Shown piece by piece: positions 8,069 to 16,181 of a DNA stretch of 64,000 nucleotides; the stretch's first letter is position 1, and the number at the start of each line of letters is the position of its first letter. The notes beneath the pieces were generated by a model, which worked only from the letters and a program-made list of their open reading frames with translations, made no database searches and was not told where the DNA came from. The stretch is from Wolinella succinogenes DSM 1740 (GTDB lineage Bacteria; Campylobacterota; Campylobacteria; Campylobacterales; Helicobacteraceae): positions 1,622,001 through 1,686,000 of the forward strand of contig NC_005090.1 in the NCBI RefSeq assembly GCF_000196135.1, given 5' to 3'. The translations under genes and the position numbers were made by a program.

Positions 8069-9274
8069 ATGTTAATCGTGCAAAAATACGGCGGAACCAG
8101 TGTCGGTGATCTCGATCGAATCCAAAATGTCGCCAACAAGGTCGCCAAAACCAAAAAAGAGGGTCATCGGCTCGTGGTGGTGGTCTCAGCCATGAGCGGA
8201 GAGACCGACAAACTCCTAGGATACGCCAAGCACTTCAGCCAGATTCCTGATCCTAGGGAGCTGGATATGATTCTAAGCTCTGGCGAGCGCGTCACTAGCG
8301 CTCTTTTGGCATTAGCGCTTCAAGCAATGGGCTTTAAGTCCATCTCGCTAAGCGGACGAGGCGCGGGAATGATCACGGACAAAAGCCACAGCAAAGCCCG
8401 AATCGATCACATCGACACCGCGAGAATCGATTCCCTCTTAGAGGATGACACCATTGTAGTGGTCGCAGGCTTTCAAGGAATCACTCCCGATGGCGAGGTG
8501 ACCACCCTAGGGCGCGGGGGAAGCGACCTGAGCGCCGTAGCCCTTGCAGGTGCCCTCAAGGCCGACCTATGCGAAATCTACACCGATGTCGAAGGAGTCT
8601 ACACTACCGATCCAAGAATCGAACCCAAAGCCAAAAAGATCGACAAGATCAGCTACGATGAGATGCTAGAGCTCGCGAGCATGGGAGCCAAAGTCCTCCT
8701 CAACCGCTCTGTAGAGCTCGCCAAAAAACTCAATGTCAACCTCATCACCAAAAGCTCTTTTAGCGACAATCCCGGAACCCTCATTACAAAGGAAGAAGAA
8801 ATCATGGAAAACCCCGTAGTCAGCGGAATCGCTCTAGATAAAAATCAAGCTCGCGTGAGCATCACCAACGTCCAAGACAGACCTGGAATCGCCGCTGAAA
8901 TTTTTGGCGCACTGGCTGAGGCTAATATCAATGTCGATATGATCGTTCAAACCATCGGTTACGATTCTCTCACTGATATGGATTTCACCATCCCTAAAAC
9001 CGAGCTAGAGAGCGCCAAGCTCGTGCTCAAACGCTTTGAAGGAAGCGTCGGAGGAATCGAGTTTGACGACAACATCGCCAAAGTCTCCATCGTAGGCGTG
9101 GGCATGAAGTCTCACACAGGCGTGGCGAGTAAGGCTTTCAAAGCCTTAGCTCAGGACAACATCAACATCATGATGATCAGCACCAGCGAGATCAAAATCT
9201 CCATGATCATCAACCTCAAATACGCCGAGCTCTCCGTCCGCACGCTTCACGCCACCTACGAGCTAGACAAGTAG
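8069..9274 (+). CDS. lysC: Aspartate kinase
   Basis: Aspartokinase, 401 residues, phosphorylating aspartate as the first step towards lysine, diaminopimelate, threonine and methionine. The catalytic domain begins VQKYGGTSVGD and includes SGERVTSALLA, GRGGSDLSAVALA and YTDVEGVYTTDPR. Two ACT domains occupy the C-terminal third (VQDRPGIAAEIF and VGVGMKSHTGVASKAF), the usual place for feedback binding of lysine or threonine. The ATG at 8069 follows the rppH stop by one base. The frame can be extended upstream inside rppH, but that extension is not part of the family. Confidence 0.95.
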   Translation: MLIVQKYGGTSVGDLDRIQNVANKVAKTKKEGHRLVVVVSAMSGETDKLLGYAKHFSQIPDPRELDMILSSGERVTSALLALALQAMGFKSISLSGRGAGMITDKSHSKARIDHIDTARIDSLLEDDTIVVVAGFQGITPDGEVTTLGRGGSDLSAVALAGALKADLCEIYTDVEGVYTTDPRIEPKAKKIDKISYDEMLELASMGAKVLLNRSVELAKKLNVNLITKSSFSDNPGTLITKEEEIMENPVVSGIALDKNQARVSITNVQDRPGIAAEIFGALAEANINVDMIVQTIGYDSLTDMDFTIPKTELESAKLVLKRFEGSVGGIEFDDNIAKVSIVGVGMKSHTGVASKAFKALAQDNINIMMISTSEIKISMIINLKYAELSVRTLHATYELDK

Positions 9275-9279
9275 GCTTG

Positions 9280-9828
9280 ATGCAAGACCTGCTCAAATGG
9301 ACTATTGAGACCATCCGCAATGATGAGAGCATGATGAGCTGGCTAGAGGAGCGCAAGTTTGAGTGGGTTCCTCTAGCAGCCAACACTATCCGTCACCTCT
9401 TGGAGGGATACAGTGTCATCGTCATGACCGATAGCGAGCGGAGCTGGTTTGGGAGCTACATCGGCGCCTCTATCAACAAGCCTCAAAAAAATCGCCCCTT
9501 CCTCCCCATCTACAACATCAAATCGATCTATCCCCATGTGGAGTACATCAAAAACGAAGAGGATGGGGCGCTCATCAACGATATGCTCTCCATCTCCTTC
9601 AAAGATCAATACATCTTTTGGTATATCGGAAAGAGTGAAGATCGGCGTGCCAAGCTCGCCTTTAGCAAGGATGATAGCTTCAACTGGATTTTGGATGAGG
9701 GGATGCAAAATAGCTTCGTGCTTAGCTCCAGCGATGATCTTTTGGATATGAGACTTTTCCAACTCTATCGAATCTTTGACAAGACCCTCTCCGCCGCGCT
9801 CTTTGGTCACGTCTCTCTGGATATCTAG
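9280..9828 (+). CDS. hobA: HobA, DnaA-associating initiation factor
   Basis: A 182-residue protein recognised from its place between lysC and holB and from its sequence (LKWTIETIRNDESMMSWLEE, with SERSWFGSYIGASIN downstream). HobA is specific to Campylobacterota. In H. pylori it forms a tetramer that binds domain I of DnaA and promotes assembly of the initiation complex at oriC, a role comparable to DiaA. I start at ATG 9280, five bases after the lysC stop. A TTG three bases earlier is in frame but unlikely. Two bases separate it from holB, so the genes are coupled. Confidence 0.88.
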   Translation: MQDLLKWTIETIRNDESMMSWLEERKFEWVPLAANTIRHLLEGYSVIVMTDSERSWFGSYIGASINKPQKNRPFLPIYNIKSIYPHVEYIKNEEDGALINDMLSISFKDQYIFWYIGKSEDRRAKLAFSKDDSFNWILDEGMQNSFVLSSSDDLLDMRLFQLYRIFDKTLSAALFGHVSLDI

Positions 9829-9830
9829 GC

Positions 9831-10463
9831 ATGGAGCGCCCAAGCGGATACATCCTCCTCACCTCCAATCTAGCCGCTTCTATCGAGGAGCTAGGGGCTG
9901 GAGGATCCAATGAACATCAAAAGCTCTTTTTCAAAGAGGAGTTTTTAATCGATGACAGCAAAGAGGTGATCGCCCAAGCCTACATTGCCTCCAAGGAGCC
10001 TGTGAGAGTGATCATCGCCGCGCAAAACTACAACCTCTACGCCCAAAATGCTCTTTTGAAGATCTTAGAAGAGCCTCCCAAGCACATCTCATTTATTTTG
10101 CTAGCGACCTCCAAATCTTCGCTCCTTCCCACGATTCGCTCGCGCCTCCCCATCATCGATCATCGAGAGCCTCTCTCTCAAAACCCTTTCCCCCTAGCGC
10201 TCTCCTCGCTCTCACTCAAAGAGGTCTATGGATTTCTCAAAGAGCTCACCCGCGAAAACCCCTCCAAAGAGGAGACCAAAAGGCTCATCGAATCGCTTCT
10301 TTTTGCCTGCAAAGAAGAATCGCTCCCCTTGCGCGCCCAAGATTTAGAGCTTTTTGGACGAGCGATCGTGCTGGCTGAGCAATTTGAGCGTCCCGCGCAT
10401 ATTTTTTTACCCCTTCTACTTCTTCTTTTACAAAGGAAAAAGAGTGTTCGTCCAAAAAATTGA
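9831..10463 (+). CDS. holB: DNA polymerase III subunit delta prime
   Basis: A short delta-prime clamp-loader subunit of 210 residues. The diagnostic stretch is NALLKILEEPPKHISFILLATSK followed by SLLPTIRSRL, the clamp-loader SRC-type motif with the catalytic-position arginine. Like other delta-prime subunits it lacks a working Walker A loop, and it is shorter than the E. coli protein (334 residues), as is usual in this class. It lies between hobA and folP, and its last 20 bases overlap folP. It acts with the tau and delta subunits to load the sliding clamp. Confidence 0.85.
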   Translation: MERPSGYILLTSNLAASIEELGAGGSNEHQKLFFKEEFLIDDSKEVIAQAYIASKEPVRVIIAAQNYNLYAQNALLKILEEPPKHISFILLATSKSSLLPTIRSRLPIIDHREPLSQNPFPLALSSLSLKEVYGFLKELTRENPSKEETKRLIESLLFACKEESLPLRAQDLELFGRAIVLAEQFERPAHIFLPLLLLLLQRKKSVRPKN

Positions 10464-11589
10464 TCCTGCCAACCTCACCGCCTATCTCACCGCCCTCCAC
10501 TCCGACAAAGGCGGAATCCACATCATGGCCAAAAAAGGCGAGCAGTTCTTCTTCAAAATCTATCGCCTCAAAACTCAAGCCGCCCTCATCCTCAAACAGG
10601 ATTGTCTCTCGCTTGGGGCAGAATTCGCCACCCCCAAAGAGGCGATTCTCTTTAAAGAGCCCTATCAAGATGGCATCCTCATCGCCAACCAAAAACATCT
10701 AGAGCTTCTCATTAAAAAGTGCCAAACTCAACCCTTTGGACTCAAAGAGCTCGCCCAAACCCTCAAAAGCTATCTCAAAACCCCCTCTCAGCCCCTCCAG
10801 CTTATGGGAATCATCAACGCCAACGAAGATAGCTTCTATGACAAGAGTCGATTCCTCGGAGAAAATGCTCTTTGGCGCATCGAAGAGATGATCAAGGAAG
10901 GGGCTCACATCATTGATATTGGCGCAGCCTCCACGCGTCCGGGGAGTGATTGGGTGAGCGAAGAGGAGGAGCTAAAACGCATCCGACCCATCGCCAAAGC
11001 GATTCAAGAATCGCGTCTCTTTGAGCGGGTGAAATTCAGTATCGACACCTACAATCCTAGCGTCGCAGAGCTCTGTTTGGATTGTGGATTTAGCCTCATC
11101 AATGACATCACCGCGCTCAAAAATCCTCGCATGGTGAGCCTCGCCAAAGAGCGGCAGTGCGAGGTAGTGATCATGCATATGCAAGGAGAATCTCCTCGAT
11201 TGATGCAGCAAAATCCCCACTACGAAAATGTGATCGAGACGGTCGATCGATTCTTTGTCGAGCGAATCGAAACCCTCCACGAATCGGGAGTGACTCAAAT
11301 CACGCTAGATGTGGGAATTGGCTTTGGCAAGAGCGTGGAGCACAATCTCAAACTCATCCGCCACCTCTCTCACTTCAAGCGCTTTGGTCTGCCGCTCCTT
11401 GTAGGGGCAAGCCGCAAATCTCTCATTCACGCCCTCTCCCCCTCAATGACTGAGGAGCGCCTCCCTGGCACTCTCATCCTCCACGCCGAAGCCCACAAGG
11501 CGGGAGCAAGCCTCATACGATGCCACGATGTCAAAGAACACGCCCAAGCCTTCAAAATCCTGCAAGCCCTAGAATCGACTGAGGCGTAG
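10444..11589 (+). CDS. folP: Dihydropteroate synthase with N-terminal extension
   Basis: Dihydropteroate synthase (381 residues) joins p-aminobenzoate to the pterin pyrophosphate in folate synthesis. The enzyme core starts near residue 120 with LMGIINANEDSFYD and continues with IDIGAASTRPGSDW, FSIDTYNP, INDITAL and LDVGIGFGK, all substrate-loop motifs. The first 115 residues are an extension found in Campylobacterota relatives, of unknown role. I start at GTG 10444 because AAAGGA lies 7 to 10 bases upstream inside holB. A longer reading (ATG 10354) would lie mostly within holB. Confidence 0.88.
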   Translation: MFVQKIDPANLTAYLTALHSDKGGIHIMAKKGEQFFFKIYRLKTQAALILKQDCLSLGAEFATPKEAILFKEPYQDGILIANQKHLELLIKKCQTQPFGLKELAQTLKSYLKTPSQPLQLMGIINANEDSFYDKSRFLGENALWRIEEMIKEGAHIIDIGAASTRPGSDWVSEEEELKRIRPIAKAIQESRLFERVKFSIDTYNPSVAELCLDCGFSLINDITALKNPRMVSLAKERQCEVVIMHMQGESPRLMQQNPHYENVIETVDRFFVERIETLHESGVTQITLDVGIGFGKSVEHNLKLIRHLSHFKRFGLPLLVGASRKSLIHALSPSMTEERLPGTLILHAEAHKAGASLIRCHDVKEHAQAFKILQALESTEA

Positions 11590-12579
11590 ATGAATCTCAA
11601 TCGCGAGGAACTCATCGAACAGCTCATCCACCACGGTCACTCCATGAATGAGCTTCAAAGCATGCAGAGCGAAGCACTCAAGGACCTCTTCACTCGCGAG
11701 ACGATGGAGCTCATCCGCCTCTTTCCCTCCTATCTCAAAGAAGAAGAAGAGGAGGAGAATCCCTCCCTTCCCTCCCCTCTGGACGGAATCGCGCCACTTT
11801 CACTGAAAGAGTTTTGGCAGAAAATCAAAGAGAACTCCAAGAATCCCGACTCGCTCTATCTCGTGCTTGATGAACTAGTGCACACCCACGACTACCAAGA
11901 CATCCTTGAACTACTCGCCAATCACACCACCGACCAACTCTACAAGCGCCTAGCGCGGATGGTCAAAATCAAATATCGAGAGTATCAAGAGTGGCTCCTT
12001 GATGATATACAGAGGCACTATCGCGAGCTCCCCCCCGAAGAGCTTGCTGTGCAAATGCACGAATATGAGCGCCAACGAGAGAATATTCATCGACTCAAAA
12101 CCGTCCTCCTCACACTCAAGAATCCCCATCGAAAAGAGCAGATCATTCACCTCGCCAAGATGAAAAATGACCTCTTGAAGCAGTATCGACGCGATGAAAT
12201 CGAGGGCTACTATAGAGAGTTTTATGAAAATAGCGAAGAGAAAAAAGGAATCATCACTAAAATCATGAAAGTGACCAACGCCTACACCGCTGAAAAGCTC
12301 AAAACCATGAAAGTGGAGGAGCTGGAGGAGATGTATGCGATCTTGCTTGAAACGATGGCTCAAGAGCGCCGAGAAAGGGCGAAACTCAAGCACTTCTTGA
12401 AGCTCTTTGAGGAGAGCATCTATCAAGATAGCGAAGAGGTTTTTGATAACCTATGCCACCATGCGCTAGTCGAGCTAAGCGATGAGCAGATGCGCAAGGT
12501 TGTGGAGTTCATGGAGGGAATGAACTCCCTCTTTGCCCAAAAACTCAAAAACCTCCTCAAAGAGGTCTCTAGGCGCTAG
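11590..12579 (+). CDS. Conserved hypothetical helical protein after folP
   Basis: A 329-residue cytoplasmic protein that I do not recognise by family. No signal peptide or membrane segment is visible. It is strongly helical and charged, with an acidic run (KEEEEEEN near residue 50) and likely coiled coil from about 120 to 260 (repeated REL, KTM and EELEEM patterns). The ATG directly follows the folP stop with no gap, so it belongs to the rppH-folP operon. H. pylori also has an uncharacterised gene at this position. Its start fits MNLNREELIEQLIHHGHSM. A link to replication or folate is possible only by location. Confidence 0.7.
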   Translation: MNLNREELIEQLIHHGHSMNELQSMQSEALKDLFTRETMELIRLFPSYLKEEEEEENPSLPSPLDGIAPLSLKEFWQKIKENSKNPDSLYLVLDELVHTHDYQDILELLANHTTDQLYKRLARMVKIKYREYQEWLLDDIQRHYRELPPEELAVQMHEYERQRENIHRLKTVLLTLKNPHRKEQIIHLAKMKNDLLKQYRRDEIEGYYREFYENSEEKKGIITKIMKVTNAYTAEKLKTMKVEELEEMYAILLETMAQERRERAKLKHFLKLFEESIYQDSEEVFDNLCHHALVELSDEQMRKVVEFMEGMNSLFAQKLKNLLKEVSRR

Positions 12580-12815
12580 ATTCTCCTCCCCTCTTCCACA
12601 AAGTGACAAATCCCCATCTCTTGGAACTGCTGTTTTAGCTCTCTAAAACGTCGAGAATCGATATAGAGCTCTAGCCAGCTCTCTACCCATCGGGGTATAT
12701 TTTTGCTGCACCCCCAATTGCTCACGGTCTGCTGAGAGAGTCCCACAATCTGCGCAAACTCTTTTTTTGACAATCCCGCCTGCTTTAGCATCACTTTCAA
12801 ATCTCGGCTTTCCAT
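12576..12815 (-). CDS. Small Xre-type helix-turn-helix protein
   Basis: A 79-residue protein with a helix-turn-helix over residues 5-40 (LKVMLKQAGLSKKEFAQIVG then LSQQTVSNW), the pattern of Cro/C1-type or bacteriophage-like DNA-binding proteins. The remaining 40 residues hold a short helical tail. AAGG lies 6 bases before the ATG. It converges with the helical gene (four-base overlap). Its upstream region is AT-rich with ATACT/AGTAT half-sites that could be its own operator. No toxin-antitoxin partner is evident, though a 58-residue ORF is divergently placed. Confidence 0.7.
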   Translation of the reverse strand: MESRDLKVMLKQAGLSKKEFAQIVGLSQQTVSNWGCSKNIPRWVESWLELYIDSRRFRELKQQFQEMGICHFVEEGRRI

Positions 12816-12859
12816 AAGCGACCTTGGAGCAAAAGCCGTTCCAATATTTTTCTTAAAAT

Positions 12860-12907
12860 ATACTCTTTTTAGTATTTTTATGACATAATACTTACTCTAA
12901 TGGGTAT
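12860..12907. promoter_or_regulatory. Cluster of ATACT/AGTAT inverted half-sites, candidate Xre operator
   Basis: Four related pentamers lie in the AT-rich gap upstream of the Xre gene: ATACT (12860-12864), AGTAT (12871-12875), ATACT (12888-12892) and the imperfect GGTAT (12903-12907). The first two form a 16-nt palindrome with a 6-base spacer. Small Xre regulators usually bind such palindromes over their own promoter. The role is inferred from position only. Confidence 0.3.
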
Positions 12908-12936
12908 TTATTAATTCATATTTAAGAATTCAAAAG

Positions 12937-12942
12937 TATAAT
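12937..12942 (+). promoter_or_regulatory. -10 box TATAAT before the 58-residue ORF
   Basis: A perfect TATAAT with TTAAGA about 10 bases upstream as a poor -35. It lies 37 bases before the start of the small ORF at 12979. The whole 12816-13251 stretch is AT-rich and holds only this ORF, the candidate Xre operator and the htpG promoter. Confidence 0.45.
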
Positions 12943-12978
12943 ATTTTCATAAATTTTGTCCACCAAAGGGGTTTTGGG

Positions 12979-13155
12979 ATGTCGATAGAGGGGAAGATGG
13001 GAGCGCTCAAAGAGAGGCTGCTTTGGATGAAAAGACACGAAGGGAATCTGAAGGATACAGAGGTGGCACACCTCAAAAAGCTGGCGGCGGAACTCAAGAA
13101 GATGCACCTTCAATTTCGATGCGATTGTCACCGCCGTGCCAATAGTTGTAAGTAG
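12979..13155 (+). CDS. Putative 58-residue basic protein with CDC...C tail
   Basis: A small ORF with good start signals: AAGGGG 8 bases before ATG, and a perfect -10 box 37 bases upstream. The product is helical and basic (MKRHEGNLKDTEVAHLKKLA in the middle), ending CDCHRRANSCK with three cysteines and a histidine that could bind metal or form disulfides. I do not recognise the family. It is divergent from the Xre gene, so the pair could be a regulated unit. A longer ORF on the opposite strand over the same bases (12922-13164) has no start signals and looks like a shadow. Confidence 0.4.
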   Translation: MSIEGKMGALKERLLWMKRHEGNLKDTEVAHLKKLAAELKKMHLQFRCDCHRRANSCK

Positions 13156-13215
13156 CGCTGGCATATAACCTTATACGATCTCTATCAACTTTAAGGTTTT
13201 TTATCAATCTTCTGT

Positions 13216-13221
13216 TATAAT
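13216..13221 (+). promoter_or_regulatory. -10 box of htpG
   Basis: TATAAT 30 bases before the htpG ATG, giving a short leader that carries AAGGAGAG. No CIRCE element and no HspR-type box is visible between 13156 and 13251, so classical HrcA or HspR control at this site is not supported. Confidence 0.5.
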
Positions 13222-13251
13222 TGCCAGAAATTTTTCCAAGGAGAGATTTCT

Positions 13252-15108
13252 ATGGCAAAACACACCTTTCAGACCGAGGTCAATCAACTCCTTGACCTCA
13301 TGATTCACTCGCTCTACTCTAACAAAGAGATTTTCCTCCGCGAGCTCATCTCCAATGCCTCCGATGCACTAGAGAAGCTCCAGTATCTCACCCTCACGGA
13401 TGAGAACCTCAAAAACCTCCAATACACTCCAAGAATCGACATCCACTTTGATGAGGAGAAAAAGATTCTCACTCTAAGCGATACGGGAATCGGGATGAAT
13501 GAGAGCGACCTAGTCGAAAACCTCGGCACCATCGCTAAAAGCGGGACCAAGAGCTTCGTCTCGAGGCTCAGTGGCGACAAGAAGAAAGATTCGGCGCTCA
13601 TCGGCCAGTTTGGAGTGGGATTCTATGCGGCATTCATGGTCGCTGACAAAATTGTTGTCACCACGAAAAAAGCGGGCGAAGAGAGCGCCTATGCGTGGCT
13701 TAGCGAGGGCAAGGGCGACTATGAGATCACCCCATGCTCCAAAGAGAGCCATGGAACCGAGATCAAACTCTTCCTCAAAGAGGAGGAGAAGGAGTTCGCT
13801 AGCCGCTGGCGACTTGAGGAGATCATCAAAAAATACTCCGACCACATCCCCTTCCCCATCTTCCTCCACTACACTCAAAAAAAGAACGACCAAGAGGAAT
13901 CCAAAGAGGAGCAGGTGAACAAAGCTTTCGCCCTGTGGAGAATCTCCAAAAACGAGCTCAAAGAGGAGGACTACAAAGAGTTCTACAAGAGCCTAAGCCA
14001 CGATTCTCATGATCCTCTAGCATGGGTGCACATCAAGGTCGAGGGAAGCCAAGAGTACACCACGCTCTTTTACCTCCCCTCCAAGGCGCCCTTTGACCTC
14101 TATCGCGTGGACTATCGCTCAGGCGTGAAGCTCTATGTCAAGCGTGTCTTCATCACCGATGATGACAAAGAGCTCCTCCCTAGCTATCTGCGATTTGTGC
14201 GGGGAATCATCGATAGCGAAGACCTACCACTCAATGTCAGCCGGGAGATTCTCCAGCAAAACCGAATCCTCGCCAATATCAAATCCGCCTCGACCAAAAA
14301 GATCCTCGCCGAAATCGAGAATCTTGCCAAAGACGAGGAGAAGTATGAAGCTTTCTTCAAGGAGTTTGGACGAGCGCTCAAAGAGGGTCTCTATGGGGAT
14401 TTTGAGAACAAAGAGAAGCTCCTAGAGCTCATGCGATTCCACTCTAGCCTCAGTCCCAACAAGAAAATCTCTCTCCAAAGCTACAAGGAGCGCATGAAAG
14501 AGGGGCAAAAGGCGATCTACTATCTCATGGGTGAAAACGCCGATTTGCTTCAGAACTCGCCCCTCTTGGAGAAATTCAAAAAACGCGAAATTGAGGTGCT
14601 CTTCTTTGACGAGGAGATCGATTCTATCGTCATGCCTATGGTGAATCAGTATGGCGACCTCCCCCTTAAGGCGATCAATAGCGCCGAAGCGGATAAGGAC
14701 TTTGAAGAGGAGAGCGTGAGCGAAGAAGAAAAAGAGCGCTTCAAGCCCCTGCTAGAGCGCTTTGAAAAGGCGCTCAGCGGAGAGATCAAGAGCGTGCGCC
14801 TCTCCAAGAGACTCGTTGATTCTCCTGCGTGCGTGGTGGCGGACGAGGACGATCCTAACTTTGCCATGATCAAAATGATGCGCCAGATGGGCAATGCCCT
14901 AGGTGACTTCCCCGAGCCCAAACCCATCTTGGAGCTCAACCCCGAACATCCTATGGTGGGCAAGCTTCTAGCGCTAGAGGATGAGGAGCGCGCCAGCGAC
15001 TACGCTCATCTATTGCTAGATCAAGCCAAGCTCCTAGAGAGCGGGAGTCTCAAAGACGCCGTAGGCTTTGCTAAGCGGCTCAACGCTATGCTAGAGAGGG
15101 CGATCTAA
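13252..15108 (+). CDS. htpG: Chaperone HtpG (Hsp90)
   Basis: Bacterial Hsp90, 618 residues, close to the family norm. The N-terminal ATPase domain carries the ligand-contacting motifs ELISNASDALEKL (residues about 29-41), DTGIGM and GQFGVGFYAAFMVADKI. The middle domain includes the arginine-bearing loop LPLNVSREILQQNRIL, and the C-terminal dimerisation domain ends near ERAI. It is a dimer in the cytoplasm that remodels client proteins. The ATG at 13252 follows AAGGAGAG by 8 bases. It converges with the next gene, overlapping four bases. Confidence 0.97.
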   Translation: MAKHTFQTEVNQLLDLMIHSLYSNKEIFLRELISNASDALEKLQYLTLTDENLKNLQYTPRIDIHFDEEKKILTLSDTGIGMNESDLVENLGTIAKSGTKSFVSRLSGDKKKDSALIGQFGVGFYAAFMVADKIVVTTKKAGEESAYAWLSEGKGDYEITPCSKESHGTEIKLFLKEEEKEFASRWRLEEIIKKYSDHIPFPIFLHYTQKKNDQEESKEEQVNKAFALWRISKNELKEEDYKEFYKSLSHDSHDPLAWVHIKVEGSQEYTTLFYLPSKAPFDLYRVDYRSGVKLYVKRVFITDDDKELLPSYLRFVRGIIDSEDLPLNVSREILQQNRILANIKSASTKKILAEIENLAKDEEKYEAFFKEFGRALKEGLYGDFENKEKLLELMRFHSSLSPNKKISLQSYKERMKEGQKAIYYLMGENADLLQNSPLLEKFKKREIEVLFFDEEIDSIVMPMVNQYGDLPLKAINSAEADKDFEEESVSEEEKERFKPLLERFEKALSGEIKSVRLSKRLVDSPACVVADEDDPNFAMIKMMRQMGNALGDFPEPKPILELNPEHPMVGKLLALEDEERASDYAHLLLDQAKLLESGSLKDAVGFAKRLNAMLERAI

Positions 15109-16118
15109 GCCCTCTTCTTGGCGCGCCGCTTTTGGCGCACCTTGAAATTCACTAGCGCGTGATAGAGCCAGTTGTACCCCACCACAAAAAGAAGAATCGT
15201 CAATATTAGCCACTTCTCGTTGCCCTTATACCCAAGGGGCAAAAAGATAAAGGGGGCGGTGAGCATCCATACAAGAATCGAGGTCTTGGGGTTGTTTCTG
15301 GCCTTGCGCTTAAACAGGAGTGAATGGAGATGGATGCCATCGGGGTGGAGCGCGGAGAGCCCCCGCACCAAACGGCGGCGATAGACGGAGAAGAGCACCT
15401 CATAGACGGGATAGATCATCACCCCAAGCACAAACCAAGGCGAAATCTCTTCGTGCTTTTGGCTCAGCATGATCGCAATCTCAACGATCACAAAACCCAG
15501 AAAATAAGCCCCGCCATCCCCAAGAAATATCTTCCCCTTGGGGAAATTGAGCACAAAAAATCCAAGCGTCGCTGCTAGCACGCTCAAAGAGAGGCAAAGG
15601 ATCTCTCCATCTCCCACCGAGTGTGCCGCCAACGCCAACGAGAAGAGTACCATCATCGCCACTCCCGAGGCAAGCCCATTGAATCCATCAATGATATTGA
15701 TCGAATTGATCGCACCCACCACCGCAAAGAGCGTGAAAACAAGCCCCAATCCCCAAGGCAAAATCCAATCAATCCCTATATCAAGAATCAATGCATCCAC
15801 CAGCCACACTCCCGCCAAAGCAGCACTTAGCTGGATAAAGAGGCGCACCTTTGGCGTGAGGGTGCCTTTAAAATCTTCGATGATTCCACTAGCAAAAGCC
15901 AAGGAGCTCGCCAGCATAAAAGCCCACCCCCAAGGGATCAGCCACACTACCGCCAAGGAGGCCAGGAAAATCGCCAGCCCTCCCGCCCTAGGTGTGGGCG
16001 CATGGTGGAAGCGCTGGGGCTTGCTTGAGTCGTGATCATCAAGGAAAAAGCCTTTGTGAGAAGAAGCTTGCATCACAACAATAGAAGAGAGCAGCGACAC
16101 CAAAAACACAAACACCAT
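15105..16118 (-). CDS. WecA/WbpL-type undecaprenyl-phosphate sugar-phosphate transferase
   Basis: A polytopic membrane protein of 337 residues of the MraY/WecA family, which moves a HexNAc-1-phosphate from UDP to undecaprenyl phosphate to begin O-antigen or related glycan synthesis. Signature segments are HHAPTPRAGGLAIF near residue 38, the acidic site NIIDGFNGLASGV, the loop FLGDGGAYFLGF and a C-terminal HPDGIHLHSLLFKR. About ten hydrophobic segments are visible. The N terminus is the odd point: the ATG at 16116-16118 lies exactly at the end of the adjacent IS element, with no good ribosome site. A few N-terminal residues or the native start may have been lost. Substrate sugar unknown. Confidence 0.85.
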   Translation of the reverse strand: MVFVFLVSLLSSIVVMQASSHKGFFLDDHDSSKPQRFHHAPTPRAGGLAIFLASLAVVWLIPWGWAFMLASSLAFASGIIEDFKGTLTPKVRLFIQLSAALAGVWLVDALILDIGIDWILPWGLGLVFTLFAVVGAINSINIIDGFNGLASGVAMMVLFSLALAAHSVGDGEILCLSLSVLAATLGFFVLNFPKGKIFLGDGGAYFLGFVIVEIAIMLSQKHEEISPWFVLGVMIYPVYEVLFSVYRRRLVRGLSALHPDGIHLHSLLFKRKARNNPKTSILVWMLTAPFIFLPLGYKGNEKWLILTILLFVVGYNWLYHALVNFKVRQKRRAKKRA

Positions 16119-16164
16119 ATACTGCCACCATTTGTCAAGACAACTTTTTGAGAATTCATCTTCC
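16118..16164 (+). repeat. Left terminal inverted repeat of the IS
   Basis: Matches the right end in reverse complement: TATACTGCCAC, then TCAAGACAA at offset 18-26, TTGA, and ATCTTCC at the inner edge. Mismatches fall in AT-rich stretches between these blocks. Its TTGTCT (16143-16138, minus strand) points out of the element. Confidence 0.85.
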
Positions 16165-16181
16165 AGCCTCTAGCCTTTAAT

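Noticed and set aside
12922-13164. 80-codon minus-strand ORF opposite the small ORF
   Set aside because: No ribosome site or promoter, and the plus-strand ORF there has both.
13156-13251. CIRCE or HspR box before htpG
   Set aside because: Neither TTAGCACTC/GAGTGCTAA nor CTTGAGT/ACTCAAG is present.
12816-13251. Toxin-antitoxin pair of the Xre protein and the 58-residue ORF
   Set aside because: Divergent order, no overlap and no toxin fold; kept only as a possible regulated pair.
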